A DNA stretch of 64,000 bases from Alnus glutinosa (lineage: Eukaryota > Streptophyta > Magnoliopsida > Fagales > Betulaceae), in the NCBI RefSeq assembly GCF_958979055.1, contig NC_084886.1, forward strand, positions 46,455,154 to 46,519,153, given 5' to 3'. This document shows, piece after piece, positions 1 through 11,021 of the stretch. A program made the translations under genes and the position numbers. The notes under the pieces are model-generated. The model ran no database searches. It saw only the letters and a program-made list of their open reading frames with translations, and was not told the DNA's origin. The stretch's first letter is position 1, and every line of letters begins with the position of its first letter.

Positions 1-33
1 AAATTAAAAACGAAGTAAAATCAAGAAAAGTAC

Positions 34-169
34 AACGGTGTTTTGGAATATATATATATATATATATATTTTTGCCAAAAAACAAAGGACATTTTGGTCA
101 TCACGATATTACAACGGAAGGACCTTTTCGTCAACACGCATTTCAACGGCTCTCTAAGAAACAGCCGTT
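34..169 (+). promoter_or_regulatory. Cluster of four AACGG (MSA-like) motifs upstream of CDC20
   Basis: AACGG cores occur at 34-38, 113-117 and 145-149, and one in reverse (CCGTT) at 165-169. All lie upstream of the TATA-like box and CDC20. In plants the AACGG core is the centre of the mitosis-specific activator element bound by three-repeat MYB proteins (MYB3R), which drives G2/M transcription of cyclin B and CDC20-type genes. The cluster and its position are seen; its role here is inferred from the gene it precedes. Confidence 0.6.
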
Positions 170-232
170 GCGACCTTCCGAATCTCTGTATTTTACTTTT
201 TTTGGCTTTTGAGCGTCCCGAACAACATTTAT

Positions 233-240
233 TATATAAA
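233..240 (+). promoter_or_regulatory. TATA box of CDC20
   Basis: TATATAAA lies about 290 bp before the CDC20 start codon and just before a pyrimidine-rich leader, the normal position for a plant TATA box followed by a long 5' UTR. The transcription start would be near 265-275. Confidence 0.55.
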
Positions 241-268
241 CCCTCTTGTTAGACTCATTTCTCATCCC

Positions 269-271
<3 letters not shown>

Positions 272-302
<31 letters not shown>
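272..302 (+). repeat. (CT)n microsatellite in the CDC20 leader
   Basis: An uninterrupted CT run of about 31 bp in the presumed 5' UTR of CDC20. Pyrimidine tracts just after the transcription start are common in plant leaders. A separate (TA)n run lies near 49-69. Confidence 0.85.
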
Positions 303-305
<3 letters not shown>

Positions 306-526
306 ACTACGCACTTCTCCAAAGCGCTCAAAGATCGACTACACAACATTCACACCTCTCAACATTTATATATTTTGTTTCTTTAATCTAAATATTTCTT
401 TTGCAGGCTTTGTTTCTTCGTTTGTTATCACTTTATTTGATAATTTTATTTCAGGGTTTTGCTCTATCTCTTCTCTCTATCTATTATTGCTTTGGGTATA
501 TATATTCTTTTGGTTGTTTTAGTGTT

Positions 527-2414
527 ATGGATGCAGGCACTTCTTTCAGCTTGAAGGCGCAGTCTCGATGCCCACTTCAAGAACAGTATATGCAGAGAAA
601 GAATGCTCGAGAAAACGTAATTTCGTACATCTTTCTTATTATTGCTTCAAATAGTTTTACCATTTCTTTTAATTCTTTACAAAATTTAAGTAGGGTTTTG
701 AGATTATAGTTTTTTTTTGGTTTTATGTATTTAACTTTGAATTGGGTTATCAAATTTGATTTGTGAAATAAGGTTTTTTAAACCTTAATTAAAAATTTTT
801 GTGAAGAGAAGAATGACTGTTATTGGAAGTGTCTAATAAAATTTTCTTCCTTATAAGCAGTTGGATAGATTCATTCCAAACCGATCAGCAATGGACTTCG
901 ATTTCGCACATTACATGCTGACAGAAGGGAGGAAAGGTAAGGAGAACCCAGCTGCAAGCTCACCAGCAAGAGAGGCCTACAGGAAGCGGCTGGCTGAGGC
1001 CTTCAACATGAACCGGACACGAATTCTTGCCTTCAAGAACAAGCCGCCTGCCCCGGTGGAGTTGATCCCACGTGAAGTCTCCTCTTCTCTTCACAGTGAT
1101 AAGCCAACTAAGCCCCGGCGACATATTCCTCAGGTGTGCATACGATCTAGTCTTTCATTGATGTAGTTCCTCTTGCTGTCTTTTGAAAGCTGGTCTAATT
1201 AATTTGGTTTGATAATATGCAGACTTCTGAGAGGACATTAGATGCTCCTGACCTTGTAGATGATTATTACCTGAATTTACTGGACTGGGGAAGCTGCAAT
1301 GTTCTAGCAATTGCGCTGGGAAATACAGTTTATCTGTGGGATGCTTCAACTGGTTCTACTTCTGAACTTGTCAGTATTGATGAGGAAGATGGCCCTGTTA
1401 CAAGTGTTAGCTGGGCTCCTGATGGCCGGCACATTGCCATTGGCTTGAACAATTCAGAAGTACAGTTGTGGGATTCAACAGCTAATCGACAGGTTCTTAA
1501 ATTTTTCATTGTTCTTCCATATTCTTTATTTATTTTCTGATATAAAATTGTGCTAATGCTTGTAATTATTGTATTGTTGTTTTTGCAGCTAAGAACCTTG
1601 AAAGGTGGTCACAGAATGCGAGTGGGGACGCTGGCATGGAATAATCATATCCTTACAACTGGAGGAATGGACGGTCTGATCATTAACAATGATGTAAGAG
1701 TCAGAGACCACATTGTTGAAACCTACAGAGGCCACAGCCAAGAGGTTTGTGGGCTAAAATGGTCAGCCTCAGGCCAGCAATTGGCGAGCGGAGGTAATGA
1801 TAATCTCCTCCACATCTGGGACAGATCAACTGCATCTTCAAATTCAGCAACACAGTGGCTTCACAGGCTTGAGGACCATACATCTGCCGTGAAAGCCCTT
1901 GCTTGGTGTCCTTTCCAGAGCAATTTGCTGGCTTCTGGTGGAGGTGGAGGTGATAGGTGCATAAAGTTCTGGAACACCCACACTGGTGCGTGCCTGAACT
2001 CAGTGGACACTGGGTCTCAGGTTTGTTCTCTGCTGTGGAGCAAGAATGAGAGAGAGCTGCTTAGCTCACATGGTTTTACTCAGAATCAGCTCATTCTTTG
2101 GAAGTACCCATCAATGGTGAAGATGGCAGAGCTCAATGGTCATACCTCTAGGGTTCTTTTTATGGCTCAGGTATTGTATTTACTTAAAAGAGAGTTTAAT
2201 CTTCTTGATATTTTCCTGACCATATTTTGTCCTTATTCATAGCCTAATAGTTTTCATCCTCTATTTTTTCCAGAGCCCAGATGGTTGCACGGTGGCATCA
2301 GCAGCGGGGGATGAAACACTGAGATTCTGGAATGTCTTTGGAGTCCCGGAAGTTGCTAAACCTACTCCCAAAGCAATCCCTGAGCCTTTTGCCCATGTGA
2401 ATCGCATCCGATAA
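527..2414 (+). CDS. CDC20: CDC20-like APC/C activator (WD40 protein), five exons
   Basis: Exons: 527-616, 861-1133, 1223-1492, 1589-2170 and 2274-2414. All introns are GT-AG and the spliced frame codes for 451 residues, a normal length for plant CDC20. CDC20 recruits substrates to the anaphase-promoting complex, a nuclear and cytoplasmic ubiquitin ligase, so that cyclin B and securin are destroyed at anaphase. Visible motifs are the C-box DRFIPNR (residues 32-38), a KEN triplet (57-59), the KPRRHIPQ segment before the propeller, WD40 repeats from about residue 140 to 435, and the C-terminal Ile-Arg dipeptide that docks on APC/C. The ATG at 527 starts a short first exon joined exactly in frame to the C-box exon. 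Upstream AACGG motifs fit G2/M expression. FZR/CDH1 is less likely, because of the KEN-containing N-terminus and overall resemblance to plant CDC20. Confidence 0.95.
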
Positions 2415-3215
2415 TGGGGAATAAATTAAAGCAGCATATTTCAAATAGTCTCTGTGAAATCTGACTGGATATGTTCAGTGTGAGTACAACAGTTAGTTGT
2501 GTCATGATCACTGCATTAACATATTAAAATCCCTAATAGACAATGCAAATCTAATTATTTCTACTCTTTGCAATGTAAAGTTCACTTGGTACTTTAAATT
2601 GTTGTACTAGTTGTTTTTGGTATTAGGATCTAATAGAAAAGTGACAAACCCAATCATTTGCCCTGTAAAGTTCACTTGATGTGAAGTTGTTGCAGTAGAG
2701 TTGTTATTGTATAGTGGAAGACTTTTCAGAATGTTCTTTGCCCGTGAACTTGGTCATTCTTCTGCTTCTTCTTTTTTCCTGGAAACCTCTGCTTTTCAGT
2801 TTCAATTGAAAGATACAAGGTGTTTTGGGTGGATTTTTTGAGTGAGTTTTTGGTTGTAACAGTGGCACTTAACCACATCCAAAATGGCTGTTTTATAAAA
2901 ATGCTCTCTTGGTATGTAAAGGCAATCTTAATGCATCCCTGCATCTGTATTTTTTATAAGGTTTTGTACTTGTATCTCGATTATCTCGCGGAATAATTTG
3001 TGTGAGGGGTGGGTCATCTGGTGAGTCGCTATTTGAATTCTGTTACGGTAAATGATAGAAAATTTTACAAATTTTTGAACCCATACAGGGCCCAAGCTTG
3101 AAAGGGTGACACAGGCCCTGAGCTTTTTCACAGTGGCTCTCTTCATCTCATGGCTTCGCTCAAAATTTCACTGGCTCTCTCAGGTCTGATCTCTTGCAAA
3201 TGCTTCTATTACAGT

Positions 3216-3216
<1 letters not shown>
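2415..3216. other. CDC20 3' UTR and intergenic DNA
   Basis: An AATAAA lies at 2420-2425, only a few bases past the stop, so the functional poly(A) signal is probably further on. I see no other gene or clear repeat. The short frames here show no protein resemblance. Confidence 0.5.

Positions 3217-3249
<33 letters not shown>
3217..3249. repeat. Poly-C homopolymer, 33 bp
   Basis: Thirty-three consecutive C residues flanked by non-repetitive DNA. Runs this long are rare in AT-rich plant DNA. It could be a genuine G4/i-motif-forming tract or a sequencing or assembly artefact. Confidence 0.95.
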
Positions 3250-3736
3250 TTGTAGACTTGTGGCAAATCAATATGAAGATCGACCAAGCAAAGAGAAAAG
3301 AAAGGCATGATTCATGAATTTGGAATTATTTTTGCTATCATAATTGATTATTTTTGTTTCATTAAATAATTTATTTCATTTTAGTTTAGTTTTGATCTTA
3401 TAAGTTTTTTGACTAAATTAAAAATTAGTCCCTCCAAGCTTTGAATTTGGCCGCCAGCTTTTAACTTTGATTAATTTAGTTTTCTAAATTTCAAATCGTA
3501 CCTGGACGAAGACTAATGGCAAAAACGTTGCCAAATTGAATTTTTCACATTTTCAAACATTTCTTTCCTGGTTGAGTTGTGTGTGCATGTATTTTGACCA
3601 TCTTAGAGTTCCCCAATAGCAAATGTGAGTTTCACTTTTGAGGTCTGATCGCTCAATTTGTGCTGGTTGTAATACAAGGCACGTGTTTGCTCAAATGTAA
3701 TGCCTAATAGCAAGTATAGGTGCCTGAAGAAGGATT

Positions 3737-4082
3737 GAGGGCATTGTACCAGATGCAATACTTCTTATTCGGCTGCTCATTTTAAATGAGCAGTTTAGAT
3801 AGTGACAAAACGTTAAAAAGAAAAAGAAAAAAAGATAGCTTGTGGGGGTGGCTGTTCCACCACTCCTTTTGGCTACCTGAGATGATTTGGGGTCTCAACC
3901 CTTTGGCCAAGGGGGTGGTCGAACCACTTTTATTGGTGAGTTTGCGGTTGCCAAATCGTCTCTGTTGCCAACAACCACTCCTTCACTCAAAGCCATGTTT
4001 TTTTTTTTTTTTGTCTCCCTCTTTTTAGCGTGTTGTCACGATGAACGGTCCAAATAAAAGGTGTTGCATTTGGTGCAGTACC
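3737..4082. mobile_element. MITE-like foldback element with GGTGG-type centre
   Basis: The left end (TGTACCAGATGCAATACTTC) is an imperfect inverted copy of the right end (reverse complement TGCACCAAATGCAACACCTT). Related sequence, including an AAATGAGC(A/G)GT(T/C)CAAATAA(A/G)AGGTATTGTACC arrangement split by mismatches, recurs near 39500-39870 and 54030-54300. The interior has several short GTGG/CCAC palindromes. This suggests a dispersed non-autonomous DNA transposon family; the exact ends are approximate. Confidence 0.5.
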
Positions 4083-4099
4083 TTAGATATTGTATCCCT

Positions 4100-5860
4100 A
4101 AGTATGAAAAATGAGATTCGCAAGTACGTATGTTGGAGGTTAGAGGATATTGATGGAGCCTGCAACTATTTTGGAGTACCATTGGTTACATTTTTTTCTC
4201 GAATAAAAGTTTTTACCAACAACCTCTTTAGTCCACACACTCTACCATGCATAAGAACATCTAGGAGTTATCCATATGAGATATGATATGTATGTTAGAA
4301 TATCACTCAATTCAAGAGTTTAGGATCAATTTATGCTATATAACTACTTATATTTTTAATATTTATTTTCATTGTAGGACCTAATTGTTTTTTTTTTTCC
4401 CCACACATTCAAATATATTCAAGAGGTTCAAACCAATTGAATTTATGGGCAAAAAGAACTAATATAAGTCGCATGCATAAAAAACGTATTTTGACCACCT
4501 ATGCTATTATTTTTGGTCGCACCAAATACCAAAAAATTTTAAAAATATTTTTCAAAAAATATTTTACATTGAAAAAAAATTTATCTTCTTTTATTGTATT
4601 TTCTATAATCACATTATGGACTTTCATTACTCCCATCGACCTAATATTTATAGATGAGTACATGACATTATTATCTTGGGACGTCTAGATGTTAGTTGAC
4701 CACACGCCACTAGGTCAGTCGAGAATGCCTGCAAAGTGGATATAGAATGAGTAAGGTGACTTGTAACACCTCTAATGCTTAAGTCAGTAAAACTTTTGAG
4801 TAAGAAAAAAAATGAGGCATAAGAGGAAGCTAATAATTACCTGCTTTGGTGGTGCCCCCTTTTATAGTGGCAGGAGATTTTTTATGCGAAATCGTCCGGC
4901 CACGTGGCATTCTTTGGTCGGGACGCCTTGAAAGTACTAAATTTACACAACATGCGTGGGTGTGAGTAGTGGGTAAGCAACAAATATTTCATTTTTGAGA
5001 GTGGGTGTCAGCCTTGTTTTTATTTTTTAAAAGTAAGAGAAACAAAAGAAAAGAAAACCAAAAAGATAAAAATATAGAAAAATCAAGGGGAGGGTCCTTT
5101 TCACTATATGTCCTGATGGAGAAGCGAATCTGAGGGAAGATGAGATGAGAATTTAGCCATGGTAAAATTTGGAAGTAGCACATTGTGCTGCCTAGTGAGT
5201 GCATAAGTTAACATTTTTTATTTAAAAGCCTTGAGATTAGTCTAATCCTTTGGTTAATTTCCATATATCCAACAACAGGTTCAAATCATGGGGGCACATT
5301 CTATTGCTGTCCAAGTTCAATGATATCCTCACTTGAGATTAGTGACTGTTCTGCTAATGTTCTTTAACCACATCTTCTAGAACCAACTATACACATTTTC
5401 ATTCAAGCGCTGACAATATTATTTTCCTTTTCCTCATTCACTACATATTTTGTCTTTCTAAGTTCTATCATGATTTTGTTGATGAATCTTTTTTTTTTTT
5501 TTTTTAATTTTTGGAACTAGTGTAGAGATATTGGGTATTTGGGTTCTCAAATTAGGCTTCCCATGACAATGTTGGTGCTTGAAACTATAAGAAAAAGAAA
5601 AGATTTATTATTTCGCACACCCTTGTTGTTTGATTCAATTCTATTAAAGTCTCTTGGTTTTCAATTTTCCTATTAGATCCCCCCACCGGCCCTCTCTATA
5701 TGGACTTTTCTAATCAAATCAGTCCATCCAGAACCCAAACATCATTATGACTCTTTCAAGTTTTCAACGCATTTCTAGGACAAAATTCCCCAAATTCAAA
5801 GGCAGGACATTATTATTTGGCTACAAAAAAAATTACATAATTTCACTTTTGACATAATGA
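4100..5860. other. Intergenic DNA, possible LTR relic
   Basis: AT-rich DNA without a recognisable gene. Read on the - strand, 4840-4930 shows a TATAAAAGGGGGC motif preceded by a CCACGTGG-type box, which resembles a promoter inside an old LTR. No partner LTR was found, so this stays tentative. Confidence 0.3.
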
Positions 5861-5861
5861 C

Positions 5862-5999
5862 TAATGTTATTCTTCGTACTCATTTATCACACAAATTTCA
5901 CATTGGAACGTGACGTATTTTAAGTGTCTGACATGCGAAGCCACTTAAGATATGTCACTTCAACGGGTATGAAATGGGTGTGAAAAATAGCATTACTCT
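5862..5999. mobile_element. Short MITE, TAATG(T/C)TATT family
   Basis: The left end TAATGTTATTCTTCGTACTC matches the reverse complement of the right end (AGTAATGCTATTTTTCACAC) imperfectly over about 30 bp. Elements with the same ends lie near 48958-49185 and 56337-56500, in introns of VRN1-like genes D and E. Confidence 0.5.
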
Positions 6000-6833
6000 A
6001 ATATCATTCCCATCAAGAATCGAGAGTCTTATTTGTTAGGGTTTTATTTCACTTGGTTCTTGTGGGAAGCCGAGTAAAGATTTAACTTTTGAAGATCCAA
6101 GCGTGTTTCCTTTTGCATTTGGGGTAGGGGTTTACCGTTTCTCGCATTTTCTAGTTTAGGGTTAATTCATATTTTGCTTCTACTCCCCAATAATGTTCTA
6201 TCGCCACTACAAAAAGAAGAAAAATAAAAGGTAACTACATGCACTCTTTTAATCACTTTATTATCACTGTACTTTTGCTCTATAAAGCCTCGAACAAAAT
6301 ATTTGATACAGGCGATGACTTGTTTATGGAAGGAAGAGTATGCTGATGAACATGGTTTCTGAGCACATATGACATCAGAAATAGAAATGGGGAGAAAGGA
6401 GTTTTTGGCACCTCTCTGGTTAGGGAAATCTCACTCAAATATGTTTCTTTAAAGCTCTTAGTTTCTTTTGTAGTGTTATTAGTTGCACTTGAGAGCCAAT
6501 TCATTTCACCTACACCCACAGTGCCTTTCAGGGAAAGATTTTTTGCAATTCCGGAATTTACTGTTATGATGATACGAGTGGTGTCCATCGGTGGGAAGAA
6601 AGAAAAGCTCAAACCATATTTGAGATTTGATCACAACCATTGAACAAGAAGCATATTTCTTAACCTTTGATCCATTCAACTCATGTCGAAATATAGTGCG
6701 TTTTTACTTCTTAAGATATACAGCCTAAGAAACCCCAACTACTGAAAAAAAATATTAAATGATTTGCAGCATATTGTCATCTGATAGTAGGAAAACAATT
6801 CACTGGATGCTGTTTGAACAAAAAAATTACCGA
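6000..6833 (-). other. Downstream region of the DUF1218 gene
   Basis: This 0.8 kb lies past the stop codon of the - strand DUF1218 gene and probably holds its 3' UTR. A 110-codon open frame on the - strand (6280-6612) has no recognisable family and no exon partner, so I do not call it. Confidence 0.4.
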
Positions 6834-9800
6834 TCACGTAAACTGTCGTCTGATATAGGTGTCTTCATGTACAAAGACAGGATCTTGGGTACTTTGTGGT
6901 GGGAACTGAGGTTGTCCCATGGCTATCCCTCCTTGCACTCCTTGATTAGGAACAGAAGGGTTGCCCAATGGCTCGTTACTGTTCTTTGCCGAAGTCATGC
7001 TGAGATAATAGATAAGACCAAGAATCACACTTGCAAGGGACAGAAGGGCACCTCCAGCAAAGACTCCAGGTTTCACAACATAGCAAGAGTAGTTGCCAAA
7101 GTACATGCTTTCTTCACCATGTTGATCATTGAGTGCAGCACCAGTCAGCAACAAAAGAAACGCTATGACAAATGTGAACCTGCTCCAGTGTGAAATATGC
7201 CATTTTAATTTAAAACCAATTAGTGCTTGATGCTGTAAGGAGAGGACATGGAGATCCTGACCAAAGAAACATATACCTATGCAATTAATTTGCAAGAGTG
7301 TTTATAAAATTCACCAAGCCTACTTTTATGCTATAAAGAGAACGGAGTGCCGGGTTAAAGTAATTATTCATGACATGAAGAGAACTAGAGAAGTGAGTGG
7401 AGGGTGGAAATGCTCTTCCCAAGTGCTACATTATCAGCATGACTACATTCTTCGTGATAAGATTCTTGAAAATAGGTAACCATAGACAAGCACCTTCTTT
7501 CGTCAAGAAAACTTATTCTGTGATTGAGAATCAAAAAGAAAATAATAATAATAATAATCACAAGTAGATCTAGAGGCTATTCAACATTAGGTGTATGCCT
7601 GAATTAAGTTAAAAAGAAAACGATGTAGCAGCTTTTAAAGTCAATCTTCTTCAGTGTGTCTTCCTCAAAGTCCAAGTTTTGGCAGCCCAAGAAAAATGTC
7701 ATGAAAGGGGCGGGGCACATATGAGTTGTCAAGGGGTACCAAACCTACTTAAGGAAGAACAACATATACATGACAGCAGAAAAGGTCTTACATCTGTCAA
7801 GGAAGACATGGCACAAGCATGAATTCAGCAAGTGCAAATAGTTTAATTCAGTTATGAGCAGAAGGAAGCATATAACCAGAAAAAAAACAAACGAAATTAT
7901 AAGTGCGAAGAAATGGCCAACAGATAGGTAAAACTCCAAATTAATGAGAAACCAGAAAAGTGGTATCTTATCAAGCTGAAGTTTTGATGGAAAGCATAGC
8001 CGCAATCTTTATAGTTATATGTACCATGGGACAATTTTATAGAACAGTGTTACACCAATCCGGGTTAAATATTCGGGCCTGTCAAAAGCCAGGTCTTTTA
8101 TTGAAAGAATCCTATTAAATTCAGAGACTGTTGGTCCTCATTAACAATATTTCTTAGAGGATAAGACAAAAAGAATCAGACTGGAATAAGATTTTTCAGC
8201 AATTAGTACATGAAACTTACCAGGAAAGCACAAAGCAGACCAGTGCTATTCTCCAATTAGAGTTAGAAGGATGAGGACTTCTTTTGCAACACATGCACCC
8301 AGTTGAAGCATTTATAATTATTTGAGCTATCATAAGAGCCAGTGCTGCAATTGAACCAAGAGCCATAGCTGGACTCCGAGGGTATACACATTCAGAAGCA
8401 GAAGGAAACTGAACCTGAGAACCCTGGGGGTATGAAAATAGTGTAACATTTCAGCATTGCTTCTATCATAAAACTGAAGACCACTGTTGCAAAAGAATAA
8501 TTGTTATTATGCAGAAAAAATCTCAACACGAAATAAAAGGCACCCAGCCTCAATGGCCTTATACTCCATATTGGGAGTCTAAGGTGTGGACATAAATAGA
8601 TTAAGGGTCCTGCTACTTAACTGTCGTTTGGGTCTGTTGGCGACAGTCCTGTTTCATCTTTAATAATAGATTCCCTCAGTTATAAATCTATTTGAGGGCA
8701 TGAATATCATTTGGCATCTCAAAAGTGCAGAGGGCGGAAAAACAGAAACTGAAAGAAATTTGAGGGAATAACTGTCATTTGAATCTCAAAAACTAGATGG
8801 CAGAAGAAAGAGCAAACTGAAACTGAAAGAGAACTATGTACTATGGAGAGGACATACTCTCCAATTTCTCACACAAATATAATTATCTTTTCATCATTGA
8901 GAACAAGGCCAGTTGCAACTCCAAGTTGATCAAACTGCCCAAATCTTGAGCTGGCTGGGCCAGTAAGTATGCCCCGTTTATTGGCAAAAATGCTCCACTC
9001 TATCATGTCACCGCAAACACTCAAGGGCTGTGGATGATGATTCTTCACTTCCCAAGGGAGACCACTTCTTAGCCATTGGCTTAGTGATTGAGCAAAATTA
9101 CAGCCCAGGAAATTGACGGTTAAGCGACAGTCTCAAAAAGAGAACTATGGTAAATAGACTTTAGAAAGAAAAACTAGTATGAGATTTCCTAGTTTTAAGG
9201 TAAAGATGCTAGCATGCTGTAACGAAGAGAAGGAAGTTCCAGAAACTTATGACTATAAAAAGGAAGATATATTAGGGATGGACTTCATTCCAGTACTAAC
9301 CTAAAGTATTACACAATTTCACAGTAAAGCTATGCTTGTCAGTTAGATCCATAGATCAAGGGGAAAAAAAAGAGATTCGGTTATCTAAATTGTGTGTGCA
9401 ATGCAGACCACTGGATTTCTAAGAGAAGACAACTTGGACAATAACGGTTAGCTCATATAATATAAAACATAAGTAGTGGGGATAATTTCCTTATTTTTGC
9501 CCTTGCCACTGACTCATGCTTTTTTCTGCTTTCCTGAATAAGACTTCCATACCTCTTGCCATCAAATGCCGCTCATCTCTGTTTACTTTTTTTAAAGCAC
9601 CTTTAGTATCAGCGCTGTTGAGCTCGATAAACATTTTCGGCCCACTTCTTAACAACTTAAGGGTTTTTCAGGAGGTGATTTATGACATGGTATCATGGGC
9701 CAGTTGTCTTGGTCAGCCCCATTATATTAGAATTTATTCTGTTGTTCACATGTAAGGCCAGCAATGTTTCAGTATTACCGAATGGATATCCATGTGAGAG

Positions 9801-10980
9801 GAGGTGTTATCAATGTGTTTGTAAGCTTGATAATACATTGTTAGCCCACTTTCTCAAAATCTAAGGGCCTGTTTGGTAAAATTTTGGGAAGTGTTTTGGA
9901 TTTTGAAAAAAGTTTTGAAAAAGGTCAAAGTTGAGAATTAATTTGGTGAGGGGCACATTTGAGAAAAGTTGAAAATTGGTCTGGTAGAACTTTTGGAAGA
10001 GTGTTTATATAAAAATTAAAAATTAAGAAAGATTTTTATAAAAATAAAAGTTGTGGATGTTGACATTGCTGGTAGTAGGATGAAAGAAGCATTTATTTTG
10101 GAAGGGAGTAGTGCAACGAAATGCACAACAGTGCTAAAAATAAAGCTGTCATCAGGAAGGTAAAAACTTTTGAACGTAATAAGTACTCTATTTTATCCAG
10201 TATGGAAGCCATGGAGAATGCTGCAGATCAAGATTAGATCTCCTCAGGTGCCAAGGAAGTACATTTGATGCTGATATGAATGAAAGGGAAGCAGAAAAAG
10301 AGAAGGGTGAATGTTCAAATGCAGTAGAAGATGACTCTCGCGATGTAAATATCACTTTGCAACAGTTCATTGATGCTACTCTAGTAAATGGGCAGAACTT
10401 TAACAAAAAGAAAAATGGTAAGAAATATGCTTACGTCTGGTAAGGAGAGTGACATACACCTCCAGATATTCAAAACTGAATTCTCTCATTTTGAATATAA
10501 GGGGTATTAATGACCACTTAAAGCAAGAAGAGGTGAAGGACATGGTTTTCAAGTTTCATAGTTGTTTGTTGTGCCCTCTTGAATCCTAAGACTAGGAAAA
10601 AATTGTTACAAAGAGAAGTCACAGCAGAAGAGATAAGGAGTACTTTTTTCAATTTAAATAGTAATTAGGCCCCAGGCCCTGATGTGTTTATACTGCATTT
10701 TTACAAGAATAGCTGGAATAATGTTGATGATGAAATTATCGATGCCATAATTTTTTTTTTCTTTTCCTAAGGGAAGCTCCTGAGTGAGACAATTATTACT
10801 CTGGTTCCTAAGTTGAAAAATCCTTGTAGAATGGAGGAAGTCTGACCATTTCATGTTGTAATTCCATTTATAAAATGCATTTCTAAAATCCTAGCTAACA
10901 GGTTGAAAAGTTGTTTGAATGAATTTATCACCCCTTCTCAAGTAACTTTAAGTCCTGGTAGAAAGACTGCAGAAAATACT

Positions 10981-11021
<41 letters not shown>

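Noticed and set aside
6759..7193. 144-codon open frame on the + strand
   Set aside because: It is the antisense shadow of DUF1218 exon 3, whose protein resemblance and splice sites are on the - strand.
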